Assembly (NCBI GenBank): GCA_015680685.1
Contig: MNCI01002118.1
Coordinates: 575,413 to 639,412, forward strand
Direction of reading: 5' to 3'
DNA: 64,000 nucleotides
DNA from: Gnetum montanum
Lineage: Eukaryota > Streptophyta > Gnetopsida > Gnetales > Gnetaceae
Position 1 is the stretch's first letter, and each line of letters starts with the position of its first letter. Of the stretch, positions 21,083 to 33,170 are shown in pieces. Both the position numbers and the translations under genes were made by a program. The notes beneath the pieces were generated by a model, which searched no databases, was not told the origin of the DNA, and saw nothing but the letters and a program-made list of their open reading frames with translations.

Positions 21083-23839
21083 TCATGTAGTTCCTGGAGG
21101 TAGTGGCTCTTCCATGGGCCGCTTCCCCTTGTTGTCAAGCTTCTATAATTTATAGTGATTCAGGAGCACTTGCAACTTGTCCTCCTCCACTCTTAGGTCA
21201 TGTACCATCTAGGCTGATGAGCCAATGTGTGCTGGAACTGGTACATCCCATGGATATGGTAGCTATGAGAACATCTTATTTGCTTTCATGTACCATGCTG
21301 CAAACTACCATCATTCCTCCTTAAAGACCCTAGCCTTTTCTTTCAATTCATGGTAATCTATCAATCTCTTGGCCAGGGCTAAGGCTACATCTCTTTGTCC
21401 ATGGTAGCAAGCTTTAATTGTGTTTAATTTTGAGTTTGCCAAGTGAAGTTTTTGTAAATCACTTTTCCTGTCTGCAAACTCTTTTTCATATAGTGCATAT
21501 GTGGCTACTACTTGTTGTTCTAGCGTGTTTCTAGGTCAACCTACAACTAACATGGCAAGGTTAACATAGCAAAGGTTAGCCAATGTCATGTACTCTTTGA
21601 AATCTTCAATCGGCAAGTCCTTATTCTTCACTTCCACATAGTGGACCAAGGCATAGCTATCCAAGATGGGTTGCTAGTCAGGATTTTGCACTGATATGGA
21701 ATTGATAAAGGCCTTTACCATCTAGATTTCTTTTTCATTAATTTTTTTGTACATGCCAATTTGGTCCCGGAAGTGCTTCTTCAGCTTTTCATGTTTCGTA
21801 GTCTCGTTTTGCCACATGCTTATCTCAATTGCAAATTTTTGACATATTGCACAAACATCCTTCATTGAGAGGGTTTGATTTTCTCTAGCCAATCTACTTA
21901 TGTCTTGGTTGACGCTCACCAATTGTTCTCTCGATTGGTAAACACTTTCTTCTAAGATATTTTTTTGTTTCTCTACAGTGGTCAACCTTGGATTATTTGT
22001 AGTAAACTATTTATTCCCCTCTTATGTAGTGTTCAATGCCTACTTATGGGAATATGCTTGAGCTTTGGCAAATGAGGCATTCTAGACCACTTTCTTCTTT
22101 TCTTGTTTAATAGCTTTATTTTGTTTAATCAATCGGCCCAGCTGCTTTGTTCAAAATTGTTCTAACTAGTCACCCGCAATGAATTGGATAGGATCCCATC
22201 TTTCAGTTCTTAGGATAGCAAGCTCTTGTTACAGTCTGTGCACTTCTGCTTTTGCATGCTCTGCCTTGGTCTCTACCATGACTAGTTTCTCTTTTGTGGT
22301 AATGAGGTTGGACTGTACTATAGTGAGATCATTGGGGATGTTAAAAAGAGTTATCATCACATTTCCAGTTTGCAATAATCTTTTAAGCACATCCTCATGG
22401 GCTGCAATAGTCATTGAAATCCCAGCTAGCATTTGTGCATCTCTAGTTCTGGTCAAGTTCACTGGGGTCACAATACGTACATTAAAAGATTCTTTAATGT
22501 GGTTTGTGATAACTTATGTTGCACCTGCCACATCCTAGTGCGGAAGGACCATGACTATGGCACCTTCTCTTATTTCAAACATTACTTGAAAAGATGTGAC
22601 ATTTCCAGAGATCTATTGTGACCATTTGGCTTCTCCTCCTGATTGTAAAGAAATTTTCCCCTTTGATGGATTAGCAGAAACTATAGGCTACATAGCATCA
22701 TTAATGACTTGGAAGAGGTTTGATTCATCCCTACTTTCCCAATTGAGAGTTTTAGCTATTCTCTATAGATGGCTTGTTATAGGCCTATAATCTTACGGTG
22801 GTGGTTGTGGAACTTATGGCTCTTACTGTTGTGTTCGTTTTTGCTTGAGCTCCCTTTCAGATTCTTGTTTTGGCTCGTTCTCTAGTTCTTACTCTTGTTC
22901 CTCATCAAGGTCTTTCCTTGGTGCTACTAGTTTGAACAATTTAGTGAAAGAAGCATTCTGAGCCCTCCTGGGGACATCATTGGGGTATCCTAGGATTCTA
23001 GCATGCTTGCAGAGCTTTCTAATTAGGCAAGGGAATGGGAATGTCAACTTTCCTACCTTTCTTTCCTCGAACTACCTTTGAATTTCAATAAAGTACAATT
23101 AGGCAATATTGACATTATATTTTCCCATCAAGATTGCACTTCCTATAGCTACATATGTTGGTATTTTTCTGAGCCCTTTAGTTGGGAACAAATGGTAGGT
23201 TCCAATATTAAAATAAGTCCTCTCTTCTAGATTCAACTCACTGTATGCTTGATTATCATTGTTAGACACCTACTTTAGCCATAATTTCTTGGTTTTCGCA
23301 TCAGACCTTGTGGATAGATTTACCACCTTGGCTCCCACATTTGGTAGGTTCAAAACCTCTACGATTGCCTTGACTGAAAAAGAGACAATGACTCGACTGA
23401 TGTTGACTATGGTGCCCTCTTTCTTATTATGCCAAAATCGGTACATCTCACTAAGGTACCATTCCCCACTTTCAGAGAGAATGTGCCATAGAGGCAACAC
23501 CTGAAGTTGAGTTCTAACTACCTTAAGGGAAAATTCCATGAATGGCCTGAACTTCATTTCCACGATAATTGTGGTCAACATGGATGTCTTTTGGATGGCT
23601 TCGAGGCATTCTTGGGACAACATGAGGTGTTGTCCTTGCACTAGAGCCTATGGTTTTGCAGCCTCCCATTGGAATAACTACCCTATAGTAGGAGCCTCTT
23701 GATGAATGCTAAATGACTCTGCCTCCTATTCTTCATGCTTGACTAGTGGGCCTTGTTCTCCTAGTCATCCTCTGCCACCTCTCAGGCATTTGCTTGCATC
23801 TTGTGAAGGTCCTTCTTATTCTCCTCTTTTTAGGACCAT
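21083..23839 (-). pseudogene. Element D ORF2: conserved globular domain plus long coiled coil, no known retroviral enzyme
   Basis: A single frame runs from the ATG at 23839 to the TGA at 21083 (918 codons), broken by roughly 20 stops and no frameshift. The open pieces 23641-23270, 22471-22229 and 21985-21722 share the frame. Residues about 65-330 form a globular domain: PFMEFSLKVV, SGEWYLSEMYRFWHN, VEVLNLPNVG, and further on LTFPFPCLIRKLCKHARIL. This arrangement resembles the 'putative plant transposon protein' family found in some plant gypsy elements (from memory, to be checked). A Pro/Gln/Glu-rich linker follows, then a long heptad-rich coiled coil (TTKEKLVMVETKAEHAKAEV; EKQKNILEESVYQSREQL). 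It ends EEPLPPGTT. Position and shape recall env-like or accessory ORFs of Athila/Tat elements, but no signal peptide or membrane segment is evident. Confidence 0.75.
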
Positions 23840-24130
23840 TTACAATCAATCAAGGATTTGATGTTACTAGGGTGTTGTCATTTATCATTAATAGGGTTAT
23901 ACCTTACTCATGACCTTAGTTCTATTAAGTTCTTTAGCTCTTATGATTGTAGAGTTAGAAAAATGCGCAAAAAGTGTTAACTTCTTTTATGTCCCTTCTC
24001 AGTTGGCTTCTTTTCCCTTATGTATGGCTTATAATGATGGTTATGGTTTCTTGGGTGAGAAAATTAAGGGTTCTAGCATTCATACAATTAGATTATTCAT
24101 TAAAATACTTAAAGTTTTTAACATGCTTAC
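23840..24130 (-). other. Putative intron before ORF2 of element D
   Basis: The donor AAGG|GTAAGCAT at 24130 is conserved in C (GTAAGAAT, 43379 and 43476). The acceptor position directly precedes the ORF2 ATG: C has TTTTTACTTGATTGCAG|ATG, D has TTGATTGATTGTAA|ATG with the AG changed to AA. The intron would be 291 bases here. Confidence 0.5.
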
Positions 24131-24382
24131 CCTTATAATACTTTCTTGGCGATAGCAAATTTTGAAAAATTAGCACAAGTTTTCCATGCAAGCACCCTCC
24201 TCCAACTAAATTGAACACTCCGAGTTTAACTAGGTTCAAAAACCATGAAAATCGAAGTGGTAGGAAGAAATATATTGCATGTGAAAGTTGGTTGTGTAGA
24301 GCTCTAAGTTGAGAGAAAAAAATTTAAAAACTCCTCTAGCTTCAAGTGATGATAATGAAGTCTTTTGATCACAATAGGGATC

Positions 24383-24470
24383 CTATTTATGGCTTTTTAT
24401 GGACCCAATATTGGATATTCGATGTCGAGTCCCACTCATATATCAAGTAGTTGATATTAGGATGCTTAGA
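24383..24470 (-). promoter_or_regulatory. U3/TATA-like block upstream of ORF2 in element D
   Basis: The minus strand reads GACTCGACATCGAATATCC then AATATTGGGTCC and CATAAATAGG (24383-24392). The same order, palindromic ATATCC/GATATC words then a TATAAATA box, occurs in the LTR U3 of D. It may be an internal promoter for ORF2 or the remnant of an LTR from a fused element. Confidence 0.5.
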
Positions 24471-25888
24471 AATGCATTTAATGAGGATATTCAGCATGGA
24501 AATTGAAGCTCTATGATTGGTTGGAAGGTTTCATGTAAAATCCATAGTTCTAGGATAAGTGAAAAATCATATTGAGGCACCAGAAGTATTAGAAGATGGA
24601 ATTGCCAGTATTAAAAGCTTTGGAAGATGCAAGAAAAGGTATATTAGATCGATGGTGTAGGACAGATTAGTTATATGATAAGGGAAAGTATTGAATTTAA
24701 CATTTATGCAATTGGAAGGTTCAAGGTGATGTGGTTGTGTCAAACAAGTACAAGTCACAATAGTTATACAAGTGGGTTCTTCCCAAAGAAGGATTCAACC
24801 CTTAATGCCCTTGTATAACCACACTTAAAAATGTCAGTAGGCTCCAAAGGGGTTGAATGTGATGCATACCTGTGGAACAAAACACACATGTCAAAACCAC
24901 CAATTTGAGAAAATAACTCTATGTTACACAAAACCACAATTTAGGCTCATACAGATAGTGAGATGAGATGGATTTCAGATAGGATTGCAGAAATTGGGAT
25001 GTGAGGTGCCTTACCATAGGCATAATAAATTCTTGTGTGTTATTAATGGTTAAGTAATCATTAGCCCTTTTGTCCAAGATTCAAACCAAGTCCATGGCAC
25101 ATTCCTAGTACATCACATTGTTTCATCTATTTGATTGATGACCATAAGACTACCATAGTTGCAAGGAGTAGCATCACTTGGCATTTTGTCCAAGGAAGGA
25201 GTTTATTCATGGCACTTTATTTTTCTTAGAAGTGTGCCAAGCCACCAACCTTTAGGAATGGGTAACATGTCTTTCCAATGGGACCTACAAAAATTTATTT
25301 AGTACCCTTTTTATTTTATTCTTATCAGTGTCAACCTTACCAGAGGACTACCTTTAGGCATGGGTAACATGTCTTTCTAGTGACATGGTAAGGTATCACA
25401 TATTTTACTCTTACTCCCATTTTTCATTAGATCTACAAGGATATAATTACAATCATGGCAACATGATAGAACATTCAGAAGTGGTCAAAGAGAATTCAAA
25501 AATCCCCTTGATGTCACACCCTTCACATTCCTAACTGGTTCTTCACTTTTCTATTTAGGCATAATGATTATGAATTTATTCTTGGTTTAATAATGAAAAA
25601 AGAATATGATTATGACCATTGTAAGAACATCTTATAAATGGAATGGGTGGATGGATGATGTGATCTCACTATCCAAATAACCAGTCCCTCATGGCTTGAC
25701 AACATAGAGAAAGCTTCACCTCAATGGGTTACATGAGATGGTTTTATTCACAAGGGAGATTACTGAGAAAGGGAATGAAAAAAATGTGGAAAAAGTTGCA
25801 AAGGATAGGAAAAATTTATATCAAGAAATAAGAAAATGATAAAAAATTGTAAAACAAAAATATGAAAAACACCTATTAATTTTGAATG
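24471..25888 (-). other. Non-coding spacer between ORF1 and the ORF2 module of element D
   Basis: About 1.4 kb, colinear with C 37074-38385 (for example CCTTCCTTGGACAAAA and TTGAATCTTGG in both) but without a conserved frame. This is where protease and polymerase would lie in an autonomous gypsy element; nothing of them remains. Confidence 0.65.
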
Positions 25889-28384
25889 TTAGGATGGGGT
25901 GTCTCCCCCACAACTAAGCATTTGATTGTGATAAGAATTAATAAGCAGATAGGCAGGCTCCATGCATTTGTGAAATGGTGTTAAACCTTCATTTTCAAGC
26001 CATTGGGTGTCTCTTGGTTTAATTGTGGCTATGTAGATAGTTTGTTGTTTACACACTTGGTTGTTAAATGTACAGTGGATCGAAGTATGAGTTGTGCCAA
26101 TGTTGTAGATGTCTATCCCATGACTACATCCTTGATCATGATTAGGCATGCATGGATTCATTTGTCTCTTCACTATGCTAAATTCATTACTTCTTTTAGG
26201 TGTTGGAGTAATGATAGACGGTGGCCCTTGCGTAGGATCAGAGGACATTGGTTGTCAAAGGGAAGACATTGCACTTAATTAGCATTATGTTGGTTTGGAT
26301 GATGTAGTAGGTCCATGAGTGTTACACTTATGTATGGAAGCCATCCTAAAGAAAGGACGTTTCTAAGATTATGATGGAAACCTACTAGCATTATCATGTC
26401 TATGCACATTCTTAGCACAAGTGGCATTCTTTTGTTGGTGTTGTGGTGTTGAACCTTTCTTTGTTGTTGGCTATGACATGTGATGGGGTGGAGTATGAGA
26501 ATATCAAGGATAGGATGGAGGGTAAGAGGTGTGAGGTGGTGATCCTTTAAGAGATGTCACAAGTTGATGATACTTGGGAGAGTGCTAGTAGTGATTTGAA
26601 GTAGAGGTCATAGAATTAGTTGGGGAAATAAGTTGTTGAACATAATAACCGTATGGGTTTGGATAGTAGTAAGAGTAAGGTTGGTTTGAGGATGGCCTCC
26701 CCCATGATTGTGGGTTTTACCAATATAGTTGATGATAGTGTTGAGGTTGGTAAGAAGTCCCTGTAGGATAGTACAATTGGTTGTAGGACTGTCTATAACT
26801 ACTTTGTAGAATAGGTAATTTCTTAGGCATGCGCTTCTATATGAACTTGGGATTTAATGCAAAAGCCCAATGCTCATGTAGACGCAATATGACTAGACAA
26901 TAGCCCTTTAGGTGGTCATATATGCAGATGTCACATCCATCATCTTCGTCTATGGTTGAGTTTATAACCTCTTTTTCTTTAGCCATTTTCCCTATTTGCT
27001 GATAAGTGTTCCTAGCTATTTTTTGGTTCTTCTTCCTATGTTTATTGTGATTGCCTAATTCATTTTGTGTTATCTTTTCCTCTATAATTTCTACAAAACT
27101 TGTAAATTTCTCATTTATTCACTCTGACATCCTATCAAACCTTACTTCAAGTTCATCGATAGACTTCTGTATTAACTAGGTTTGTTGCGAAATCACCTTA
27201 TCGGGAGCTGCCTCTTTTTCCTTACCATAGATATGGACCTTATTCTTTTGAAGAGTTGGGTCCACATTCTCCCATTTACATAGCTCTCCTTCTTCTTTTT
27301 CCACACACTCAATTAGCTCTTGGATTTGATGGATTTGTAGCTTATATAATTGACCTTTAGCATACATCCCAAGGGTCTTCCTCATTTCATTATGAAGCCC
27401 ATATGTGATGTGGAAAAGTTTCTCTTCCTTAGAGAAACCATGGCTTGGGCATTTATTCAGTAGAGAATGACATCTATCTAGGGCCATGTCTCAGGGTTCA
27501 CATTGTTCTTATCCCCATCCTTGGATCTATCTCCTCAAGTTGGACACCCTCGCATAGGTTTGGTATTTCTCATGGAAGAGTTCCAGCATTTTGAACCATC
27601 ATCAGATTGAGTTTGGTTTCAACAATCTATACCACACTTCAGCTTTTTCTGTTAGTGTCCTCAAGAAGAGCTTAAGCTTTTGCCATCCTGTTTCAATGTT
27701 ATGTAACACACAAGCATCATGGAAGGCTTGTAAGTGATGTCGTGGATCAGAATCATAGCCTCTTGTAAATTTAGAGATATTATTCATATCGAGCCTTTTT
27801 AGGCGAGTTTCCTTGTGATGCTTATGGGGTAACTTAACTGCCTCTGTGATCTGCATCAGGCTCCTAGTGGCCAACAAGGATTCATCATCATCGAACATGT
27901 TGTGGTGAAAATTGCTATTTCTATTTGCCTGATTGTGACGATTTCGATTGTGTTCATGTAGATGTCTTTGATTTTTCTTGTGGTTCTGATTTCTATTTTT
28001 ATTTTGATCCCATAGTGGAGCTTTGTCTCTAAACCTATGTTCATCTTCATTAGAACTAGATGTTGAAGAGGAAGACGAAGATGAGAAACTAGAAGGATTG
28101 CCATGACTTCTATGATGTTTCCCATGATTCCTTGACTTATCTTTTCTAGATTTTGAGAAGGTCCTAGGCCTTGAGGCCTTCCCTAGTCCAAGACTTACTT
28201 CATCTCTTCTAGGGTTTTTTACCTTAGTTGAATGTAGTCTTTGAGTGTCGTTAGTGTGGTCATGAATAGATGAAACCCTTGCATGAGGTTGGTCACTCCA
28301 ACTTTCCTCAACAGATATCTTGTTAATTCTCCAATGAATGTTCTCACCATACAATGCATTATTGCTTCCTTGTAAAAGAAACAT
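25889..28384 (-). pseudogene. Element D ORF1: gag-like protein with a conserved three-Cys motif
   Basis: One frame runs from the ATG at 28384 to the stop at 25889 (831 codons) with about ten stops; the open pieces 28384-27602, 27487-27176 and 26248-25889 are all in phase. The N-terminus (MFLLQGSNNALYGENIHWR) leads to a Ser/Arg/His/Asn-rich linker (residues about 75-165). A retrotransposon Gag core follows: LLATRSLMQITEAVKLP, LDMNNISKF, HHLQAFHDACVLHNIE, EVWYRLLKP, and LFHITYGLHNEMRKTLG. Near 26899-26937 lies GCDICIYDHLKGYC, a C-x2-C-x8-C motif. The C-terminal third is rich in Pro/Tyr/Gln and ends CGGDTPS. No protease follows. Expected role: forming the particle and packaging RNA. Confidence 0.82.
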
Positions 28385-28487
28385 TGTTATTGGTTCATGA
28401 TGTGTGTGATTTAATATTTTCAGAAAGATATATTGTTAATGTGTTTACAACGATCATGTATAATATAACTAATCTAGATAACTAGCA

Positions 28488-28509
28488 CCATCCCCGGCAA
28501 TGGCACCAA
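28488..28509 (-). other. Primer binding site of element D (tRNA-Asp type)
   Basis: The minus strand reads T then TGGTGCCATTGCCGGGGA then TGG, abutting the LTR. It differs from the complement of the plant tRNA-Asp 3' end (TGGCGCCGTTGCCGGGGA) at two positions in 18. Confidence 0.85.
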
Positions 28510-29397
28510 TGATAAGTGGCAAGGTACCCCTATGTTCAACCATATGAATCACAAGCATTCACGCATGATTTGATCAAATTTTATGGATGGGACTAGTTGT
28601 TCATCTAGATCGTTATGCCTTGATTGCAGTTCGTTGTATTCCCACTTGGGACTAGTGGTAGCTTTATCACGTATGGTTTAGTCCCAAGTGAGGCATATGA
28701 TTTTTGATGTTGTTTGGCCCTAAGCTACTGTAATGATAATAAAGAAATCAATTATTTAAACTAATTAACAATGGAAAGTAAAGTCTAAATTAGCCTAAGT
28801 GCGATGGGTATCCATCCCTAATTGTCCGTGCATGCTTGGACTTTGTGTAACTATCCATGGGATTACTAAGCATATGTCCCTCGGCGTACCAAATGATACA
28901 CTACTAGGTTACGAAGTAATTACACATAAGTGCTTGCAATTAGTCATACTCATTTCGCTTAATGATAGGAATAATAGAGTGTAATTGTTGAAAGCATTAA
29001 CTAAGGAAAATAGTAACCATTTAAGTAATTTAAGGTAATTAAAATCAACAATAAAGCTAAGTGGATGTTGCAATGATGGAAGTAATCTTGATCTTTATTA
29101 TCGAACATGTAACGTGTCCAAGTATGTCACACTTGAATAAGGATGTCATACAATCACTTAACATCACACTATGGCCATGCATTGGGAACTAACAGAACTT
29201 GAAATAAAAAATCTATGAAGCTATTCTATCTTTTCTATATCCCAACTGTGCACCCAAGTGTGGTATTTATAGGATTGGACGAAAGGGGCAATATCGAATC
29301 CTCGACATTAGAGTTTGTGCCCTGATATTGGATACCCAACTTTGCAGCCTTGATATCGGATATCTGATATCGTAACCCTACAAAGCATGACTCAACA
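28510..29397 (-). repeat. 5' LTR of element D
   Basis: The minus strand starts TGTTGAGTCATGC at 29397 and ends CCACTTATCA at 28510. The TATA box is TATAAATACC (plus-strand ggtatttata, about 29261-29270), with ATATCGGATATC-like palindromes upstream of it (29285-29375). Confidence 0.92.
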
Positions 29398-29402
29398 ATA
29401 AG

Positions 29403-31138
29403 TGTGAACAAGTCATTAAGCATTTATGAGTGGCTCAAATGTATATTGCTTTGTAGTGAGCCACCTATAAGAGGTCTCTTAAGCCATAAGCTAGCAATAG
29501 GATGACTTCTTGAACTTGTTATGGGCTGAAAGAAGCAGTTCCATAGTTCAAGTGAACCTTGCAATAGGACATGTAGTGATTACATTGCCTACTAAGATAT
29601 GTCCTAAAATATCTAGCAATGTTTCATCCTTACTCATCATACTAGAACAAGGAGATGGAGTAACTATGGTAAGAAACCACTACGAAGGTGGTGGAAAATA
29701 GAATTGAATAGGTCCTAAAGGTGTTCATAGAACTAGTCCTAACCTTTGTTGCTATCCTAGATATCCAACTATTTGTAGGGGTTGGATCCAGGGAAAAAAG
29801 AATAATGAGCATTCAAAAAAATGAGGAAATGCTAGACAAACTGGTTGGTGAAATGCAAATGATTCCAAATATCTTAAACATTCTTAAAGATATCATTGTA
29901 ATCCAATCTAAATTGATCATAGTTAAGAGGAAGCTGGTTATTTCTAAGATCCAATTATAGCATATGAAGTTATTAAACCAACAATTGTATAATAAACTTG
30001 CACAACTTTGTGCTTAGATATTTGACTCCACAGTTTACTAAGTTAGCTAGTAACGTGATGATGTAATCGATCAACTGAAGGACAAGCAACATTAGATGAT
30101 AATTAAAAAAATAGAAAACCATGTGGGATGTCTTCCAATTTGAAGCCAAGGTCTATGCATTAAATAAGAACATCGCCATGTTGGCCAAGAAGAATAAAGA
30201 CATTACCATTGAAAATAGGAGGTTGTGTAATATTAAATGGGAAAAGAATCAAATGGAAGATTGTTTGAATCATATTTAGAAGTAGTTAGCACATGTTAGT
30301 ACAAATGTTCATAAATTGGTATTAGAAAATAAAAGTCTCTCAATGGAGAAAGTTATAAGTATTTAGCAAAAATAAACCATTGAAATTGTAACATGAAAAA
30401 GCAAGGTTATCAAACATGAGTGAATCAAAAATTCTTATTAAGGATAGGTGGATCCCTCAAAAGAGATTAATGAAAATGAAATATGGGTAGCTAGGGCCAA
30501 GCTAAACATAGCCCTCCAATAGTTTCATGGTCTTAACTAGTATTCTATCTTAGATGAAATCAGCACACTAAAGTAGGTGGGGATTAAAATGAAGGAATTA
30601 TAAATTCAGGACATGACTAAATACATGGAGCATGCTAATCTACTCTAGATGTACCTTTCAATGCTTACTACTAGTAGGTCAAGAAATGAGTTGAAAAAAT
30701 AGGTGGTCACTTCATTCTAATTTGTAGAAACTCCAAAATGAGGTACTTTGAAAGTTATATATTGCTAATGCGAAGTTGGAGGTTCTAAAAGCAATGTTCA
30801 CTAATCAAAGAGATGTTGTTGAGAACCTAGCTAAGAGGATGACTAACTACTAGGACCTAAAAAAATAAGTAAATGTGTTCAAAATTAAATGCATTCATTT
30901 TGTGGTCTAGTTTGTCAATATCCATGAAATGTTTCCAACTCTATTCTATCCTTGGAAAGTACCCATAATATCAACTCTAGGAAATCCAACCTAGACCATT
31001 CATGATCTTAGAATAAAGGAGGAAAAGACATAAGGCTTTATCAAAGCATTTCACATGAAAAGTGTAGCAGTAATAACAATGGATCAACTGCAGAAGCCAC
31101 CAAGGCATGAGGAACCTTTGCCACCAAGAACAACTTAA
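29403..31138 (+). pseudogene. Element E: second part of ORF2 remnant (coiled-coil half)
   Basis: It continues the frame interrupted by D. Open pieces such as 29721-29960 (KNEEMLDKLVGEMQMIPNIL) and later Lys/Glu/Asn-rich heptads correspond to the coiled coil of D and C. It ends PLPPRTT then TAA at 31136-31138, the same end as in D (PLPPGTT). Many stops are present. Confidence 0.7.
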
Positions 31139-31356
31139 GGCATCTCTCTTGGTTATTTTTTAATCCTACAAGGTTTGGCAAAAGTTCATGTCTCTATCCT
31201 TTGTCATGTTGTTATTTTATTCTAATGTCAAAAGTGACTTAAATAAAATTATGATACAAAACTCAAATTTTACCAATCAATTAGTTAGTTTAGTCACTCC
31301 TATGATTTTTTGATCAAACTCTATCCCACTTTTATTTAACTTAAGGTGTGGGGGTA
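31139..31356 (+). other. Element E: 3' untranslated region with polypurine tract
   Basis: Between the ORF2 stop and the LTR. It ends TTAAGGTGTGGGGGTA (31341-31356), the polypurine tract. Confidence 0.75.
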
Positions 31357-32171
31357 TGATGAAAAATCTTGTTGTCAACTACATTGATGCACTTGTGTCA
31401 ATGTAGCCTGTGATGCATCAACACAACTACATTGATGTAGTGATCATAAATGCCCATATATATAAGCCCATGTACCACATTTATGACATCCATATTATAT
31501 GTAGCAAATCTTTGTTAGTTTATGTTTGTAGGAGTTAGTATTAATTAGGGAGTGGTTGTAGTATGAACTTGAATTAATTGAGTAAAGTCTTATTTAAGGG
31601 ATATTATACCTAGACATAATTCATGGTGATAATAGGATCAAAATTAATTCACCTTAATTTAATATTTTTTATCTATAATTTATTTTCATTGTCATTTACT
31701 TTCATGTACTTAGTTAATATTTGACTTTCAAAATGTAGTTAAATATGGTAAAATGAGTACAACCAATTTTCAGCATAAACACATCATCATTTAATAATCC
31801 CAACTATTTTGTCACTTGGTAAATCTAGTAATGATCATATGAGTTTAGGGTGTGTACAACAGATTAGGAATGAGTGCTCATTTCTTAGGCTAGTCTAGGA
31901 TTTACATCTTACTTTTAGTTTAATTAGATTAAATTTCAATATTCTAAAACTATTTTTATCATGGTTGCACAAAATCAAACATCATATACCTCAACTAAAC
32001 TTAACCATATGAATTAAAGAACAACACAAGTGTAGTTGGGAAGACATTAATGTACAATCAATACTTAATGATCTAGAAGTACCACAAGTCTAGTCCATGG
32101 ATTAGGATAAGGTCATGTGTAATGCTCATGATTTGTATGATCAGGTGTAGGGATGATATCATTGCTCATTA
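31357..32171 (+). repeat. 3' LTR of element E
   Basis: It starts TGATGAAAAATC after the polypurine tract and ends ATTGCTCATTA (terminal TCA changed to TTA). It pairs with 6321-7178 and is followed by ATATG, the right copy of the target duplication. Confidence 0.88.
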
Positions 32172-33170
32172 ATATGCAAATTAGAGAAAGGTTTATATGG
32201 CCTAAAGTAAGCTTCTAGAGCTTGGTATCATTAAATCAATGAATTTCTAATTAAGAATAATTACAAGTCATGTCCATTTGAACAAACTCTCTACTACAAG
32301 TACATTGGAAAATATTTCATTTTGATCTCTCTTTATGTTGATGATTTAGTGTTTATGACATCTACTAAAAAATTAATTTTGGAATTCAAGTAAGAAATGA
32401 ATAATGAATTTGAGATGAAAGAAATTGATTTGTTAAAGCATTTGTTAGACATCTATGTTGATTAGATTGAAGGAGGGCTAAAAATTTGGTTAATCTAGGT
32501 TTGTAAAATCCATTATTGAGAAGCATGAATTAGATTATTCTAAACTAGCAAATTGGTCTTTGTATAAGAACCTTAAATTCATAAGAATACAACTCCATTT
32601 GTGGATGTAAGTAATTACACAAGTATCATTAGCTCCTTAAGATTCCTTTGCTAAATAAGGCCTAATTTAGAGTTTTCCATATCATGTTTGGCTATATTTA
32701 TGTAAGGGTTGAAACAATCCCACACGAATGCTTTGAAGTATGTCTTGAGGTATGTGAAATCCACTATTGATCATTGTAGCCAAGGAAGATAATAAATTTA
32801 ATGCATATACCAATGTTAATTGGGGAGGAGACTAGGACAAGAGAAAGTTTAGTTTAGAGGCTACTATATTTCATGGACTAAATCTCATTTACTGGAAATC
32901 CAAAAAACAAAGTGCCATCAGTTTATCATCATATGAAGTTAAATTTATAACCATGGTTGATTGTGTTGAGAAAATACTTGGCTTAAAAAGTTGTTTGAGT
33001 AACTTTAACTCAGGGTCGCACTTCATATTAATCTACCATGTACAATATAGTTACCATCATGCTTTCAAAGGAACATGTACTACATTATCAAAACACCTTG
33101 ACATTAAGTACCATTTTGAAAAGTAAGAAGTACAAAAGGGGTGATTATGACCAAACATATTAATTCAAGT
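32172..33170 (+). pseudogene. Copia element K: C-terminal reverse transcriptase and RNase H
   Basis: It resumes in phase with 6320 as CKLEKGLYGLK, a stop, then ASRAWYH. It continues with CPFEQTLYYKY and FILISLYVDDLVFMTS. The catalytic YVDD is intact at 32334-32345. NNEFEMKEIDLLKHLLDIYV follows. RNase H traces come later: GLNLIYWKSKKQSAISLSS (about 32880-32935), SYEVKFITMVDCVEK and TLSKHLDIKYHFEK (about 33080-33120). These match the copia 'WKSKKQ..V..SS.E.E' and 'KHIDI.YHF' motifs. Several stops and frameshifts are present. Confidence 0.85.

Larger units (their letters stand above)
20008..29397 (-). mobile_element. Element D: structurally complete gypsy-type element without pol
   Basis: It has two LTRs of 887 and 888 bases (20008-20894 and 28510-29397), flanked by a perfect ATAAG duplication (20003-20007 and 29398-29402). 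A primer site abuts the right LTR, a polypurine tract abuts the left one, and there are two ORFs in between on the minus strand: a gag-like ORF1 (28384-25889) and ORF2 (23839-21083). The total length is 9390 bases. No protease, RT, RNase H or integrase motif could be read in any frame between ORF1 and ORF2 or elsewhere. The LTRs differ at about 10-15 % of sites by eye, so the insertion is old, and both ORFs have stops. Confidence 0.9.
6321..32171 (+). mobile_element. Gypsy element E, containing a LINE, an inverted-repeat element and element D
   Basis: It is bounded by related LTRs at 6321-7178 and 31357-32171 and flanked by a perfect duplication ATATG (6316-6320 and 32172-32176) inside the copia RT. 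After subtracting the LINE with one copy of its flank duplication, element D and the inverted-repeat element, the element is roughly 9.6 kb. Order of parts: LTR, primer site, gag N-terminus, [LINE], gag C-terminal region, RT remnant, unexplained T-rich stretch, spacer, [inverted-repeat element], ORF2 first part, [D], ORF2 second part, polypurine tract, LTR. The gag core is deleted relative to C and D. Confidence 0.88.
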
